50,960 nucleotides of DNA from NCBI RefSeq assembly GCF_903866365.1, contig NZ_CAIPNF010000187.1, forward strand, positions 1 to 50,960, written 5' to 3'. A program made the translations under genes and the position numbers. Under the pieces are notes generated by a model. That model did no database searches and was not told the DNA's origin. It was given only the letters and a program-made list of their open reading frames with translations. Below, one piece after another: positions 16,278 through 24,757 of the stretch. How positions within the stretch are numbered: the first letter of the stretch is position 1; each line of letters opens with the position of its first letter. Origin of the DNA: an uncultured Thiocystis sp. (GTDB lineage Bacteria > Pseudomonadota > Gammaproteobacteria > Chromatiales > Chromatiaceae).

Positions 16278-18371
16278 ATGGAAGCGCGAATCGATCTGTA
16301 CCCGACGCAAACCATTTCCGGTTATTCCGTCCGCCCCGGACGTGCGCTGCCCTATGGCGCCACCCTGGTTCCTGGCGGGGTCAATTTCTCGATTTTCTCC
16401 TCGGTTGCCACGGCCTGCACCCTGGTGCTGTTCGAGAAAGACGGCGGCGCGCCGCTCGCGGAGCTGCCGTTGCCTGATGCCTTCCGCATTGGCGATGTCT
16501 GGAGCATCACGGTGTTCGGACTCGACCCCGAGGCCTTCACCTATGGCTTTCGCATCGACGGACCCAATGACCGCGGCGCAGGACATTGGTGCGACCGCTC
16601 GCAAGTTCTGCTCGATCCGCGCGCGCGCGCCATGACCGGCCGCGATTGCTGGGGCGTGGAACCCAACCCGGACGATCCCTATCCCTATCGCGCCTTCGTC
16701 GCGCCGGAAGACTTCGACTGGCAGGGCGACCAGCCGCCCGGCTATGCGCTGGAAGACCTGGTCATTTACGAAATGCACGTGCGCGGCTTCACCCGCCATC
16801 CGTCCTCCGGGGTCAAGCATCCCGGCACCTATGCCGGGCTGGTCGAGAAGATCCCCTATCTGGTCGAGCTGGGCGTGAATTGCGTCGAGCTGCTGCCGAT
16901 CTTCGAGTTCGATGAGTTCGAGCTGTCGCGCCCCAACAGCCAGACCGGCCGGCTGAACATGAACTATTGGGGCTACAGCACCGTCGGCTTTTTCGCGCCC
17001 AAGGCCGGCTATGCCGCGACCGGCGCGGCGGGTATGCAGTGCGATGAGCTGAAAACCATGGTGCGGGCGCTGCACGCGGCGGGCATCGAGGTCGTGCTCG
17101 ATGTGGTGTTCAACCACACCTGCGAGGGCGACCACCGCGGCCCGACCATCAGCTTCCGCGGGCTGGATAACAAAACCTACTACCTGTTGACGCCCGAGGG
17201 CTTCTATCACAACTTCAGCGGTTGCGGGAACTCGATGAACTGCAACCATCCGGTCGTGCGCGAGCTGGTGCTCGAATGCCTGCGCTACTGGGTGGCGGAA
17301 TACCACATCGACGGTTTCCGCTTCGATGCGGCGGCCATCCTCGGACGCGGCGCGCATGGCGGGCCGATTTCCAACCCGCCGGTGCTGGAGGAGGTCGCGA
17401 CCGACCCGGTGCTGAGCAAGACCAAGCTCATTGCCGAGGCCTGGGACGCCGGCGGCCTCTATCTGCTCGGGCAATTCCCGAATTACGGGCGCTTCGCCGA
17501 ATGGAACGGCAAGTTCCGCGACGATGTGCGCGATTATCTGCGCGGCGAGCCGGAACGCGCCGGCCTGCTCGCGACCCGGCTGGCCGGCTCGCCCGATCTG
17601 TACGAAGCCTCCGGTCGCGGTCCGCGCGCCTCGGTGAATTTTGTCACCTGTCATGACGGTTTCACCCTGCGCGATCTGGTCAGCTACAACACCAAGCACA
17701 ACGCGGAAAACGACGAAGGCAACCGCGACGGCATCGACGACAACCGCAGTTGGAACTGTGGCGTCGAGGGCGACACCGACGACCCCGAGATTCTGGCTCT
17801 GCGCGCGCGCCAGTGCCGCAACGCCATGCTGGCGCTGATGGTCAGTCGCGGCATTCCGATGCTGCTAATGGGCGACGAGGCGGGACATACCCAGCGCGGC
17901 AACAATAACGCCTACTGCCACGACAGCGAAGCCTATTGGCTCAATTGGTCGGCGATGGACAAGGACATGCTGGCCTTCGCCCGCCAGGCCATCGCTCTGC
18001 GCCGCCGCCATCCGGTGTTGCGCGTGCCGGCGCACCCGCGCTCCGATCGCCCCGGCGCGCTCGGCTTTCCCGAGGTGTCCTGGCACGGCTGGCAGCCCGG
18101 GCAGCCGGACTGGTCCTCGCGCCTGCTGGTCGGTGTGTTCGCCGGCGAGTTCGCGGGTCAGGCCGATGTCGTGCTCTTTGGCTGGAATAGCGGCTGGACG
18201 GCGGAGGACATCGAGCTGCCCGCGGCGCCGTCCGGATACGCCTGGTTTGCCGAAATCAATGTCACCGCCCCAACTGCCGCGCGCGAGCCGCTCGGCGCGC
18301 GGTTTCTGATTGGCCCGCGTTCGGCGATCGCGCTGGCGCTCGTTCCGCTCGACGAGGGGGGGCGGGCATGA
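16278..18371 (+). CDS. glgX: Glycogen debranching enzyme (isoamylase type)
   Basis: GH13 (subfamily 11) enzyme of 697 residues that hydrolyses alpha-1,6 branches of glycogen or limit dextrin. Residues about 15-140 are the CBM48 domain (TLVPGGVNFSIFS). The barrel follows with IYEMHVRGFTRHPSS, DVVFNHTCEG, the nucleophile in IDGFRFDAA (Asp at about 348), the acid/base in IAEAWDAGG (Glu at about 384) and NFVTCHDGFTLRDL (about 455). The NxKHNxENDEGNRDG stretch is typical of GlgX. Full length, with a beta-sandwich tail. It is embedded between the second STAS gene and the efflux genes with a gap of 30 bases and a 4-base overlap, so it is in the same operon rather than in a glg cluster. Confidence 0.95.
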   Translation: MEARIDLYPTQTISGYSVRPGRALPYGATLVPGGVNFSIFSSVATACTLVLFEKDGGAPLAELPLPDAFRIGDVWSITVFGLDPEAFTYGFRIDGPNDRGAGHWCDRSQVLLDPRARAMTGRDCWGVEPNPDDPYPYRAFVAPEDFDWQGDQPPGYALEDLVIYEMHVRGFTRHPSSGVKHPGTYAGLVEKIPYLVELGVNCVELLPIFEFDEFELSRPNSQTGRLNMNYWGYSTVGFFAPKAGYAATGAAGMQCDELKTMVRALHAAGIEVVLDVVFNHTCEGDHRGPTISFRGLDNKTYYLLTPEGFYHNFSGCGNSMNCNHPVVRELVLECLRYWVAEYHIDGFRFDAAAILGRGAHGGPISNPPVLEEVATDPVLSKTKLIAEAWDAGGLYLLGQFPNYGRFAEWNGKFRDDVRDYLRGEPERAGLLATRLAGSPDLYEASGRGPRASVNFVTCHDGFTLRDLVSYNTKHNAENDEGNRDGIDDNRSWNCGVEGDTDDPEILALRARQCRNAMLALMVSRGIPMLLMGDEAGHTQRGNNNAYCHDSEAYWLNWSAMDKDMLAFARQAIALRRRHPVLRVPAHPRSDRPGALGFPEVSWHGWQPGQPDWSSRLLVGVFAGEFAGQADVVLFGWNSGWTAEDIELPAAPSGYAWFAEINVTAPTAAREPLGARFLIGPRSAIALALVPLDEGGRA

Positions 18372-19510
18372 CCGCCCGCTGCGGCAAGAACCCCGCGGGC
18401 GGGCGCTGGCTGGGACTGGCGCGCGCGCTGCTCGTCGGCCTTGGCGCGCTGCTCGCGGTCGGCTGCGACCCGCCCCCGCCGGCCGCCGTGCTCGCGCCGC
18501 ATCCGGTCGTCACGGTGCAGCCGCGGGTCGCGCGGGTACCGGTCTATATCGATGAGATCGGGCGCTGTCTGCCGACCAATCGGGTCATGATCCAGCCGCA
18601 GGTCTCCGGCCTGTTGCTGTCATCCCATGTGCGCGATGGCGCGGACGTACATCGGGGCGATCTGCTGTTTGAGCTTGACGCCAAGACCTATCAGGTCGCG
18701 CTCGACCGTGCCAACTCCAAGCTCGCCGAGATCGAGGCCAAGGCCGAATTCGCCAAGGCGCAGCTCGCGCGCAACACCAAGCTGCGCGAGCGCGACGTGC
18801 TCGCGACCCGCGATCTCGACGACGCGCGCAAGAGCGAGCTGGAAGCCGAGGCCGAGGTGCTGACGGCGCGCGCCGATATCGAAGCCGCGCAGATCGACCT
18901 CAAGTACTGCGCGATCCGCTCGCCAATCGATGGCCGCGCCGGTCATCGCCTGGTCGATCCGGGCAACATCGTCAGCGCGAATGCGACCGAGCTGATCGAA
19001 ATCCAATGTTTCGATCCGATTTTCGTCGAGCTGGCGTTGCCCGAGGAACAGCTTCCGGAGGTCCGCGAGCACATCGCCACGGGCGAGCTGAGCCTGATCG
19101 CCGCCTACCCGGACGCCCCGTCCGTCGCGCGCGAGGGGAAGCTGGTCTTTCTCGACAGCGCCGTCAACGCGCGCACCGGCACCGTACTGCTGCGCGGCCT
19201 GTTCGAGAACAAGGATCGCGTCTTCTGGCCCGGCCAGTTCGTGACGGTGCGCATCCTGCTCGACTGGCTCGATGACGCGCTGCTGTTGCCGAAAGAAGCC
19301 GTGCAGACAGGCGTCGATGGCCCCTATCTGTTCGTCGTCAATACCGATGACACCGTCTCCCAGCGCCCGATCCGCATCGGGCAGCGACACGGCGATGACA
19401 TTCTGGTCACGGAGGGCCTGAAGCCGGACGAAACGGTCGTGCTCGTCGGGCAAATCGGTTTGCGCGAGGGTGCCAGGGTTCGCGTCCAGCCGGCCGGCAC
19501 CTCCCGATGA
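18368..19510 (+). CDS. RND efflux periplasmic adaptor lipoprotein
   Basis: Membrane fusion protein of 380 residues that links an RND pump to an outer-membrane channel. The N-terminal lipoprotein signal ends at the lipobox AVGC, so the mature protein is lipid-anchored. Then come the lipoyl-type half motif (PQVSGLLLSSHVRDGADVHR), an alpha-hairpin with heptads (SKLAEIEAKAEFAKAQLARN), the second lipoyl half (CAIRSPIDGRAGHRLVDPGN) and beta-barrel/MP domains ending with GLREGARVRVQP. The start overlaps the glgX stop by four bases and the stop overlaps the pump gene by four. No TolC-like gene follows in the window. Confidence 0.93.
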   Translation: MTARCGKNPAGGRWLGLARALLVGLGALLAVGCDPPPPAAVLAPHPVVTVQPRVARVPVYIDEIGRCLPTNRVMIQPQVSGLLLSSHVRDGADVHRGDLLFELDAKTYQVALDRANSKLAEIEAKAEFAKAQLARNTKLRERDVLATRDLDDARKSELEAEAEVLTARADIEAAQIDLKYCAIRSPIDGRAGHRLVDPGNIVSANATELIEIQCFDPIFVELALPEEQLPEVREHIATGELSLIAAYPDAPSVAREGKLVFLDSAVNARTGTVLLRGLFENKDRVFWPGQFVTVRILLDWLDDALLLPKEAVQTGVDGPYLFVVNTDDTVSQRPIRIGQRHGDDILVTEGLKPDETVVLVGQIGLREGARVRVQPAGTSR

Positions 19511-22500
19511 GCGGCCACCTGTCGGAGCCATTTGTCCGCCGGCCGGTGATGACCAGCCTGCTCGCGCTGTGCGCGGCGCTCTTTGGCGTCCTGGCCTATT
19601 TAAGCTTGCCGATCAACGACCTGCCTGCGGCCGATGTGCCCGTGATCACGGTCAGCGCGAGCTATCCGGGGGCGACGCCCGAAGCCATGGCCAGCCTGAT
19701 CGCGACCCCGCTGGAGAAGCAGTTCCTGCAAATCCCCGGCATTCGCCTGATGACCTCGAGCAGCCAGCAGGGATTTACCAGCCTGGTGCTGGAGTTCGCG
19801 CTTGAAAAGAGCGTCGATGCCGCCGCCACCGATGTCCAGGCCGCCATTGCCCAGGCCAGCGCCAGTTTGCCAGCCGATCTGCCCGCGCCACCGGTGTTCT
19901 CCAAGTACAACCCCAACGACCAGCCGATCTATTACTTCTCGCTGAGCAGCGAGACCATGCCCGAGGCGGAACTCTACGATCTGACCTCCACTCAGGTCGC
20001 GCGCCGGATCGGCACGCTGCCCGGCGTATCGCGCGTAGACATCTACGCGCCGCGCGGCGCCGTGCGCATCAAGGCCGATCCATCCAAGCTGGCCGCGCGC
20101 GACCTGACCCTGACCGACTTGGTCGCGGCGGTCGAGCACGGTACCGCCTACGAAGGCTCCGGCCAGCTCGACGGCGCGGCGCGCTCCCTGCTGCTCAAGC
20201 CCTTAGGCCAGCTTGAAACCGCGGACGACTACCGGAGCCTCATCATGGCGGTGCGCGACGGCTCGGCGATCTATGTCGGCGATGTCGCCGAGGTGGTCGA
20301 TTCGGTGCAGAACGAGCGCCAGAAGACCGTGGTCTGGGAGCGCGGCGCACCCAATCGCGGCTCCGCCATCGTCGTTGGCATTTCGCGCCAGACCGGAACC
20401 AATGTCATCGCGACCGCCGACGCGCTGCAGAAACTGCTGCCGGAACTGCGCGACAGCCTGCCCGGTTCGGTTACCCTGACCGAGCTGTACGACCGCGCGC
20501 AAATCATCCGCGACTCGATCAAGGATGTGCGGGAAACCCTGCTGATCGCCTTTCTGTTGGTCGTCGCCGTGATCTTCCTGTTTCTCGGTCGCGTGCGCGA
20601 CACCCTGATCCCGGCCATCGCCCTGCCGGTGTCGCTGTGCCTGACCTTCATCGCCATGCGGGTGCTGGGCTACAGCCTCGACAACCTGTCCCTGCTCGCG
20701 CTGACGCTGTCCATCGGCTTTCTGGTCGATGATGCGATCGTGTTTCTGGAGAACACCGTGCGCCGCATGGAGGCCGGAGAAAACGCGGCGGACGCAACCC
20801 TCGCCAGCGCGCGGGAAATCAGCTTTACCATCCTGTCGATGACCCTGTCGCTCGCCGCCGTCTTCCTCCCGCTGGTGTTCATGCCCGGCGTGCTCGGCCG
20901 CCAGCTCCAGGAGTTTGCCATCGTCATCATCATCGCCATCCTGGCCTCGGGGATCGTCTCGCTTACACTGACCCCGCTGATGTGCGCGCGCCTGCTGCGC
21001 GGGCACGCACCGGGCGAGCAACGCGGGCTGGAGGGTCTGTCCCAACGCCTGTCCGCGCGCCTGGCGCAAGCCTACGGTCGCTCGCTGCGCGGGGTTCTGC
21101 GCTATCCGCTGGTTTCGCTTGGCGTCTGGCTGCTGTGTCTGGGCGGCAGCGTCGCGTTCTTCGTGCTGGTGCCCAAGTCCCTGCTGCCGACCGGCGACAG
21201 CGGCTTTGTGCGCGGTACTCTGCAAACCCAGGAAGGCACCTCGCCCGCGCGCATTGAGGAATTTCGCAAACAGGCCGAGGCGATCATGCGAGCCGACGAG
21301 GCGGTGCAGACCACCCTAACCTACACCGGCGTCACCGGCACCGGCCTGGCATCGTCCCAGGGGCGCTTGATCGCCTTCCTCAAACCGCGCGCCGAGCGCC
21401 CGCCCATCGACCGCGTGATCGCCCGGATGGCCGCCCCCATCAACGCCATCCCCGGCGCTCAGGCCGTCCTCCTGGCCAGCCCGGTGTTGCAGGTGAGCGT
21501 CGGCGCCACTCCGACCAACCAGGGCAAATTCGCCTACGCCATCACCGGACTCGATCGCGCCGAGGTCAACCAGGCCGCGCTCGCGCTGGTCGATCGTCTG
21601 CGTGCCTATTCCGGTTTTTTGTCCGTCAATACCGATCTGCGCCTGAGCACGCCAATGCTCGACATCGAAGTGCTGCGTGAGCGCGCGTCGAGCTATGGCG
21701 TCGCGGTGTCGGCCATTCTCGACACCATTCGCGTGGCGTATTCGCAGAACTACGCCTACCTGATCAAGAAGGGCAACGACCAGTATCAGGTGATCGTCGA
21801 GGTTGCCGATCGTCTGCGCGACGACGCCGCCGACCTTGGCCGGCTCTATGTGCGCAGCCTGCATGGCGAGCTGGTGCCGCTGCGCGCGGTGGTGCGCTGG
21901 ACCGAAACGACCGGCCCGCAAACGGTCAACCATATCAATCAGTTTCCCGCCGTTACGGTGTTCTTCAATCTGGCACCAGGCACCAGCATTGGCGAAGCGG
22001 CGACGGTGGTCGAGGCGGCGGCGAAAGAGATCCTGCCCCAGGGCGTCTCGGGCCGGATGCAGGGCGAGGCCCGGATCTTTCAGGAGACCATGGCCAGTCT
22101 CGGCATTCTGATGCTGTTTGCCGTGCTGGCGATGTATGTGATCCTCGGCATCCTGTATGAAAGCTATCGCCATCCGCTCACGGTTCTGAGCGCCCTGCCG
22201 GTGGCAGCGGTGGGCGGTCTGGCCTGTCTGCTGCTGCTTGGCCTGGAGGCGTCGCTCTATGCCTATGTCGGCATGTTCCTGCTGATTGGCATCGTCAAGA
22301 AAAACGGCATCATGATGGTCGATTTCGCGCTCCAGCGCATGGCCGAGGGCCAGGATGCCGTGGCCGCCGTGCAGCAGGCCTGCGTGGAGCGCTTTCGCCC
22401 GATCATGATGACCACCTTGGCCGCCGCCATGGGCGCGGTGCCGCTCGCACTCGGCTATGGCGCCGACGGCGCGTCGCGTCAGCCGCTCGGCGTGGTCATC

Positions 22501-22614
22501 CTCGGCGGGCTCGCGATTTCCCAGCTCATCACGCTCTATGTGACCCCGGCGATTTTTCTGCTGCTTGAACCGCGGCGGAAAGCCGCGCATTCGCTGGCGC
22601 AACCATCCGACTGA
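19507..22614 (+). CDS. RND multidrug-type efflux permease (HAE1 family)
   Basis: Inner-membrane pump of 1035 residues, AcrB/MdtB-like size and topology: TM1 at about 12-30, a large periplasmic loop, TM2-6 (about 335-500), a second loop and TM8-12 (about 855-1020). The proton-relay pair is visible in TM4 as GFLVDDAIVFLEN, and the TM10 lysine in LLIGIVKKNGIMMVDFAL. The porter domain opens with PGATPEAMASLIATPLEKQF. This supports a drug or amphiphile:H+ antiporter rather than a metal exporter, as no CusA-type methionine relay is seen. It is coupled by ATGA overlap to the adaptor gene. The substrate is unknown; the operon context suggests export of a metabolite or damage product rather than an antibiotic (inference). 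Confidence 0.95.
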   Translation: MSGHLSEPFVRRPVMTSLLALCAALFGVLAYLSLPINDLPAADVPVITVSASYPGATPEAMASLIATPLEKQFLQIPGIRLMTSSSQQGFTSLVLEFALEKSVDAAATDVQAAIAQASASLPADLPAPPVFSKYNPNDQPIYYFSLSSETMPEAELYDLTSTQVARRIGTLPGVSRVDIYAPRGAVRIKADPSKLAARDLTLTDLVAAVEHGTAYEGSGQLDGAARSLLLKPLGQLETADDYRSLIMAVRDGSAIYVGDVAEVVDSVQNERQKTVVWERGAPNRGSAIVVGISRQTGTNVIATADALQKLLPELRDSLPGSVTLTELYDRAQIIRDSIKDVRETLLIAFLLVVAVIFLFLGRVRDTLIPAIALPVSLCLTFIAMRVLGYSLDNLSLLALTLSIGFLVDDAIVFLENTVRRMEAGENAADATLASAREISFTILSMTLSLAAVFLPLVFMPGVLGRQLQEFAIVIIIAILASGIVSLTLTPLMCARLLRGHAPGEQRGLEGLSQRLSARLAQAYGRSLRGVLRYPLVSLGVWLLCLGGSVAFFVLVPKSLLPTGDSGFVRGTLQTQEGTSPARIEEFRKQAEAIMRADEAVQTTLTYTGVTGTGLASSQGRLIAFLKPRAERPPIDRVIARMAAPINAIPGAQAVLLASPVLQVSVGATPTNQGKFAYAITGLDRAEVNQAALALVDRLRAYSGFLSVNTDLRLSTPMLDIEVLRERASSYGVAVSAILDTIRVAYSQNYAYLIKKGNDQYQVIVEVADRLRDDAADLGRLYVRSLHGELVPLRAVVRWTETTGPQTVNHINQFPAVTVFFNLAPGTSIGEAATVVEAAAKEILPQGVSGRMQGEARIFQETMASLGILMLFAVLAMYVILGILYESYRHPLTVLSALPVAAVGGLACLLLLGLEASLYAYVGMFLLIGIVKKNGIMMVDFALQRMAEGQDAVAAVQQACVERFRPIMMTTLAAAMGAVPLALGYGADGASRQPLGVVILGGLAISQLITLYVTPAIFLLLEPRRKAAHSLAQPSD

Positions 22615-22673
22615 TGATGGTCGCGCCGGGATTCTCATCGCGCTTCACTCAACCCCCTGATGGATGGATCACT

Positions 22674-23117
22674 ATGAAACCGTTTCTGCCCGGCCCATGG
22701 CCCGACCTGGGTATACTCTTCCTCCGCCTCGGCGCCGGCATCACCATGATGGTTCATGGGGGGCTCAAATTTGCTGGCGGACAGTCCTTTCTCTCCACTG
22801 TTGGAGCCAACTGGTCCGCCGCCATTGGCATTCACTTCGCTCCACTGTCCTGGGGTATCTTCGTTGCCCTGGTCCAGACCCTCGGCGGCTTGCTGATCGC
22901 CGTCGGCTTCCTTTCCCGCCCCGCGGCGATCCTCCTCACGTTCGTCATGGCGGTTGGCGCGGTCATGGTCTATCAGAAAACCGGCATGACCTTTAAGGAA
23001 TGGTCCCATCCTTTGGAGGCGGCGCTGACCTGCCTGGCGATTTTTGTCATGGGTAGCGGGCGCTTCAGTCTCGAAGCAAACAGGATTCGCGGGCGATCGG
23101 CTGGCCCCAATCTATAG
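22674..23117 (+). CDS. DoxX-family membrane protein
   Basis: Protein of 147 residues with four transmembrane helices typical of DoxX: LGILFLRLGAGITMMVHGGL, WGIFVALVQTLGGLLIAVGF, PAAILLTFVMAVGAVMVY and a C-terminal helix. The conserved MMVHGGLKF (usually xHGxxK) is seen in TM1. An ATG overlapping the pump stop at 22614 would add 20 hydrophilic residues. The ATG at 22674 gives the usual family N-terminus and has GGATGGATC upstream. Role: redox/thiol-related membrane protein, poorly defined. Last gene of the plus-strand block; its end overlaps the convergent next gene by 6 bases. Confidence 0.88.
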   Translation: MKPFLPGPWPDLGILFLRLGAGITMMVHGGLKFAGGQSFLSTVGANWSAAIGIHFAPLSWGIFVALVQTLGGLLIAVGFLSRPAAILLTFVMAVGAVMVYQKTGMTFKEWSHPLEAALTCLAIFVMGSGRFSLEANRIRGRSAGPNL

Positions 23118-24665
23118 GTGCTGAATCAGCTCAACCCCATATTCGCCGGTGATCACATTCGCGCGGAACCGATAAATGCCATCGCGCGGGCACTCGAAAG
23201 TCATCGCCGGCGGATTGCCGTGCGTGGCGAGGCGGCGATAGCCGTCATAGGGATAATCGGCAAAGGCCCAGAACCAGCCGGCGCCATTGGCGGCATATTT
23301 GTATTGGTAGGCGCGGCCGGCCTTCAGGCGTAAATCCTTGCTAAATACGCCATCGCCCGCCGGTGTCATGTGGTGCATCGGATCGAGCGGGTTCCAGCCC
23401 TGAGCACCATCCGCCGCAAACTCAATAAAATCCCCGGCAATGGCCAGGGTCTCCACGTTGATCGCCGGCTCGACCGGCGGATCGAACCAGTAGATCCCGT
23501 CGGCCGGATTGAGCGTCACCCGATAGGCGCCATCCGCCGGGACGCGAAAGTGAATGTTCGATTCCTGCGGGGCGGAATGCCAGGTCTTGCCCCAATGACC
23601 GCCCGTGCCGATGCTGTCGAGCGCCCAACTCCCGTCGATGGAAAAATTCATCGTATAGATGCCGGTTCCGGCGGCGCCGGTGGTCTTGAGGTTCAGTGTC
23701 TTGTGCCAAAGACCATCCTCACCGCTGTCCATATCGTGCTCCGGAGCCAGCGGATTCCAGGGATCGGCGACGACATCGCCATCGATCTGGTATTCCTCCA
23801 CCTGAAAGAAGCTGACCGGCGGCTTGATCTCGAAGCGATAGTCCTCGGGCCATACCGTCAGGGTGTAATCGCCATTGCGCGGTACGCGGAAAATCAGCGC
23901 CGTTTCCTCGATGTGACCCACGCGGCTATCGTAGCCGTTGCCGCCCGCGAGTCGCCCCGGCTGATTCAGGATGGCACTGAAGCCATGATCGGAATTGTGG
24001 TTCGCCGAGATCAGCGTCTGGTAAACGCCATCCCCTTCGTGCCCACCCTTGGTCGTGAGCGGCAGCGTGATCGACCAGGAACCGTCCGCATTGCGGTGTA
24101 ATTCATGCGCCGGCACCCATTCGTCCCAGCGCTCGGCGGGGCGCATGCGCCGACCGTCGAAGCACTCGAAGGCGCCCTCCCGGTCGTGGACGAAGCCATT
24201 CCACTGCATGGATTCGATCCGGTCGAACTCCTCGACCGGCGGAGAGATCTCGTAGCGGCGCCGATGCGGATCGAAGATCACCTGATAGGCGCCGTTGCTC
24301 GGCACGCGGAAGATGACGTTTCCGGCAAAGGCCGAATTGGTGCCACTGAGCAGTTGACCCGCTTCGCGGCCACGCTTATAGACCTCCCGCAACTCCTGGT
24401 TGGTAAAAAACCGTATGGCATAGACCCCGTCCGCGTTGCGCCCACCCGTGGTCCTCAGTTGCAATACTTCAGTGAAAGTGCCATCGCCCGCCGATCGCAT
24501 CGCATTTGTTTCAACGAAAGGATTCCAAGACCCCCGACTTTCTCGAACGGTCCCAACAAGCTGCGCCGTGGCTATGGGCTGAGCAATAGCCTTTTCGGGG
24601 TTAGTGCCAATAAAGAAAAGAATTCCACTCATCACGAGCAGTGCTTGCAGAAATTTCGGAATCAT
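23112..24665 (-). CDS. Exported protein of four repeated beta-rich modules
   Basis: Predicted exported protein of 517 residues; signal peptide MIPKFLQALLVMSGILFFIG with cleavage near AIAQ. An ATG 18 bases upstream is an alternative start but would add acidic residues. Four modules of roughly 110-130 residues follow. Each has a WNPL/WNPF or similar opening, a DGxF/DGxW strand, a GxGIY or GDGVY turn, a strand matching FRVPxxGxYxVxxxP, and a closing YxxxPPV. The last module is more diverged (FECPRDGIYRFRANV, with AFADYPYDGYRR). The pattern recalls surface or carbohydrate-binding beta-sandwiches, but I cannot name the family. Its 3' end overlaps doxX tail-to-tail. It lies 92 bases downstream of the Aas-type gene. 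Confidence 0.72.
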   Translation of the reverse strand: MIPKFLQALLVMSGILFFIGTNPEKAIAQPIATAQLVGTVRESRGSWNPFVETNAMRSAGDGTFTEVLQLRTTGGRNADGVYAIRFFTNQELREVYKRGREAGQLLSGTNSAFAGNVIFRVPSNGAYQVIFDPHRRRYEISPPVEEFDRIESMQWNGFVHDREGAFECFDGRRMRPAERWDEWVPAHELHRNADGSWSITLPLTTKGGHEGDGVYQTLISANHNSDHGFSAILNQPGRLAGGNGYDSRVGHIEETALIFRVPRNGDYTLTVWPEDYRFEIKPPVSFFQVEEYQIDGDVVADPWNPLAPEHDMDSGEDGLWHKTLNLKTTGAAGTGIYTMNFSIDGSWALDSIGTGGHWGKTWHSAPQESNIHFRVPADGAYRVTLNPADGIYWFDPPVEPAINVETLAIAGDFIEFAADGAQGWNPLDPMHHMTPAGDGVFSKDLRLKAGRAYQYKYAANGAGWFWAFADYPYDGYRRLATHGNPPAMTFECPRDGIYRFRANVITGEYGVELIQHL

Positions 24666-24757
24666 GATCTCGAAGTCTTTTATCATGTAGATCACCAATA
24701 TTTTATAGTCAGTTAATGTGAGATCCGGATGTTAATTGTTCGCCCCCTGGAACGGTC

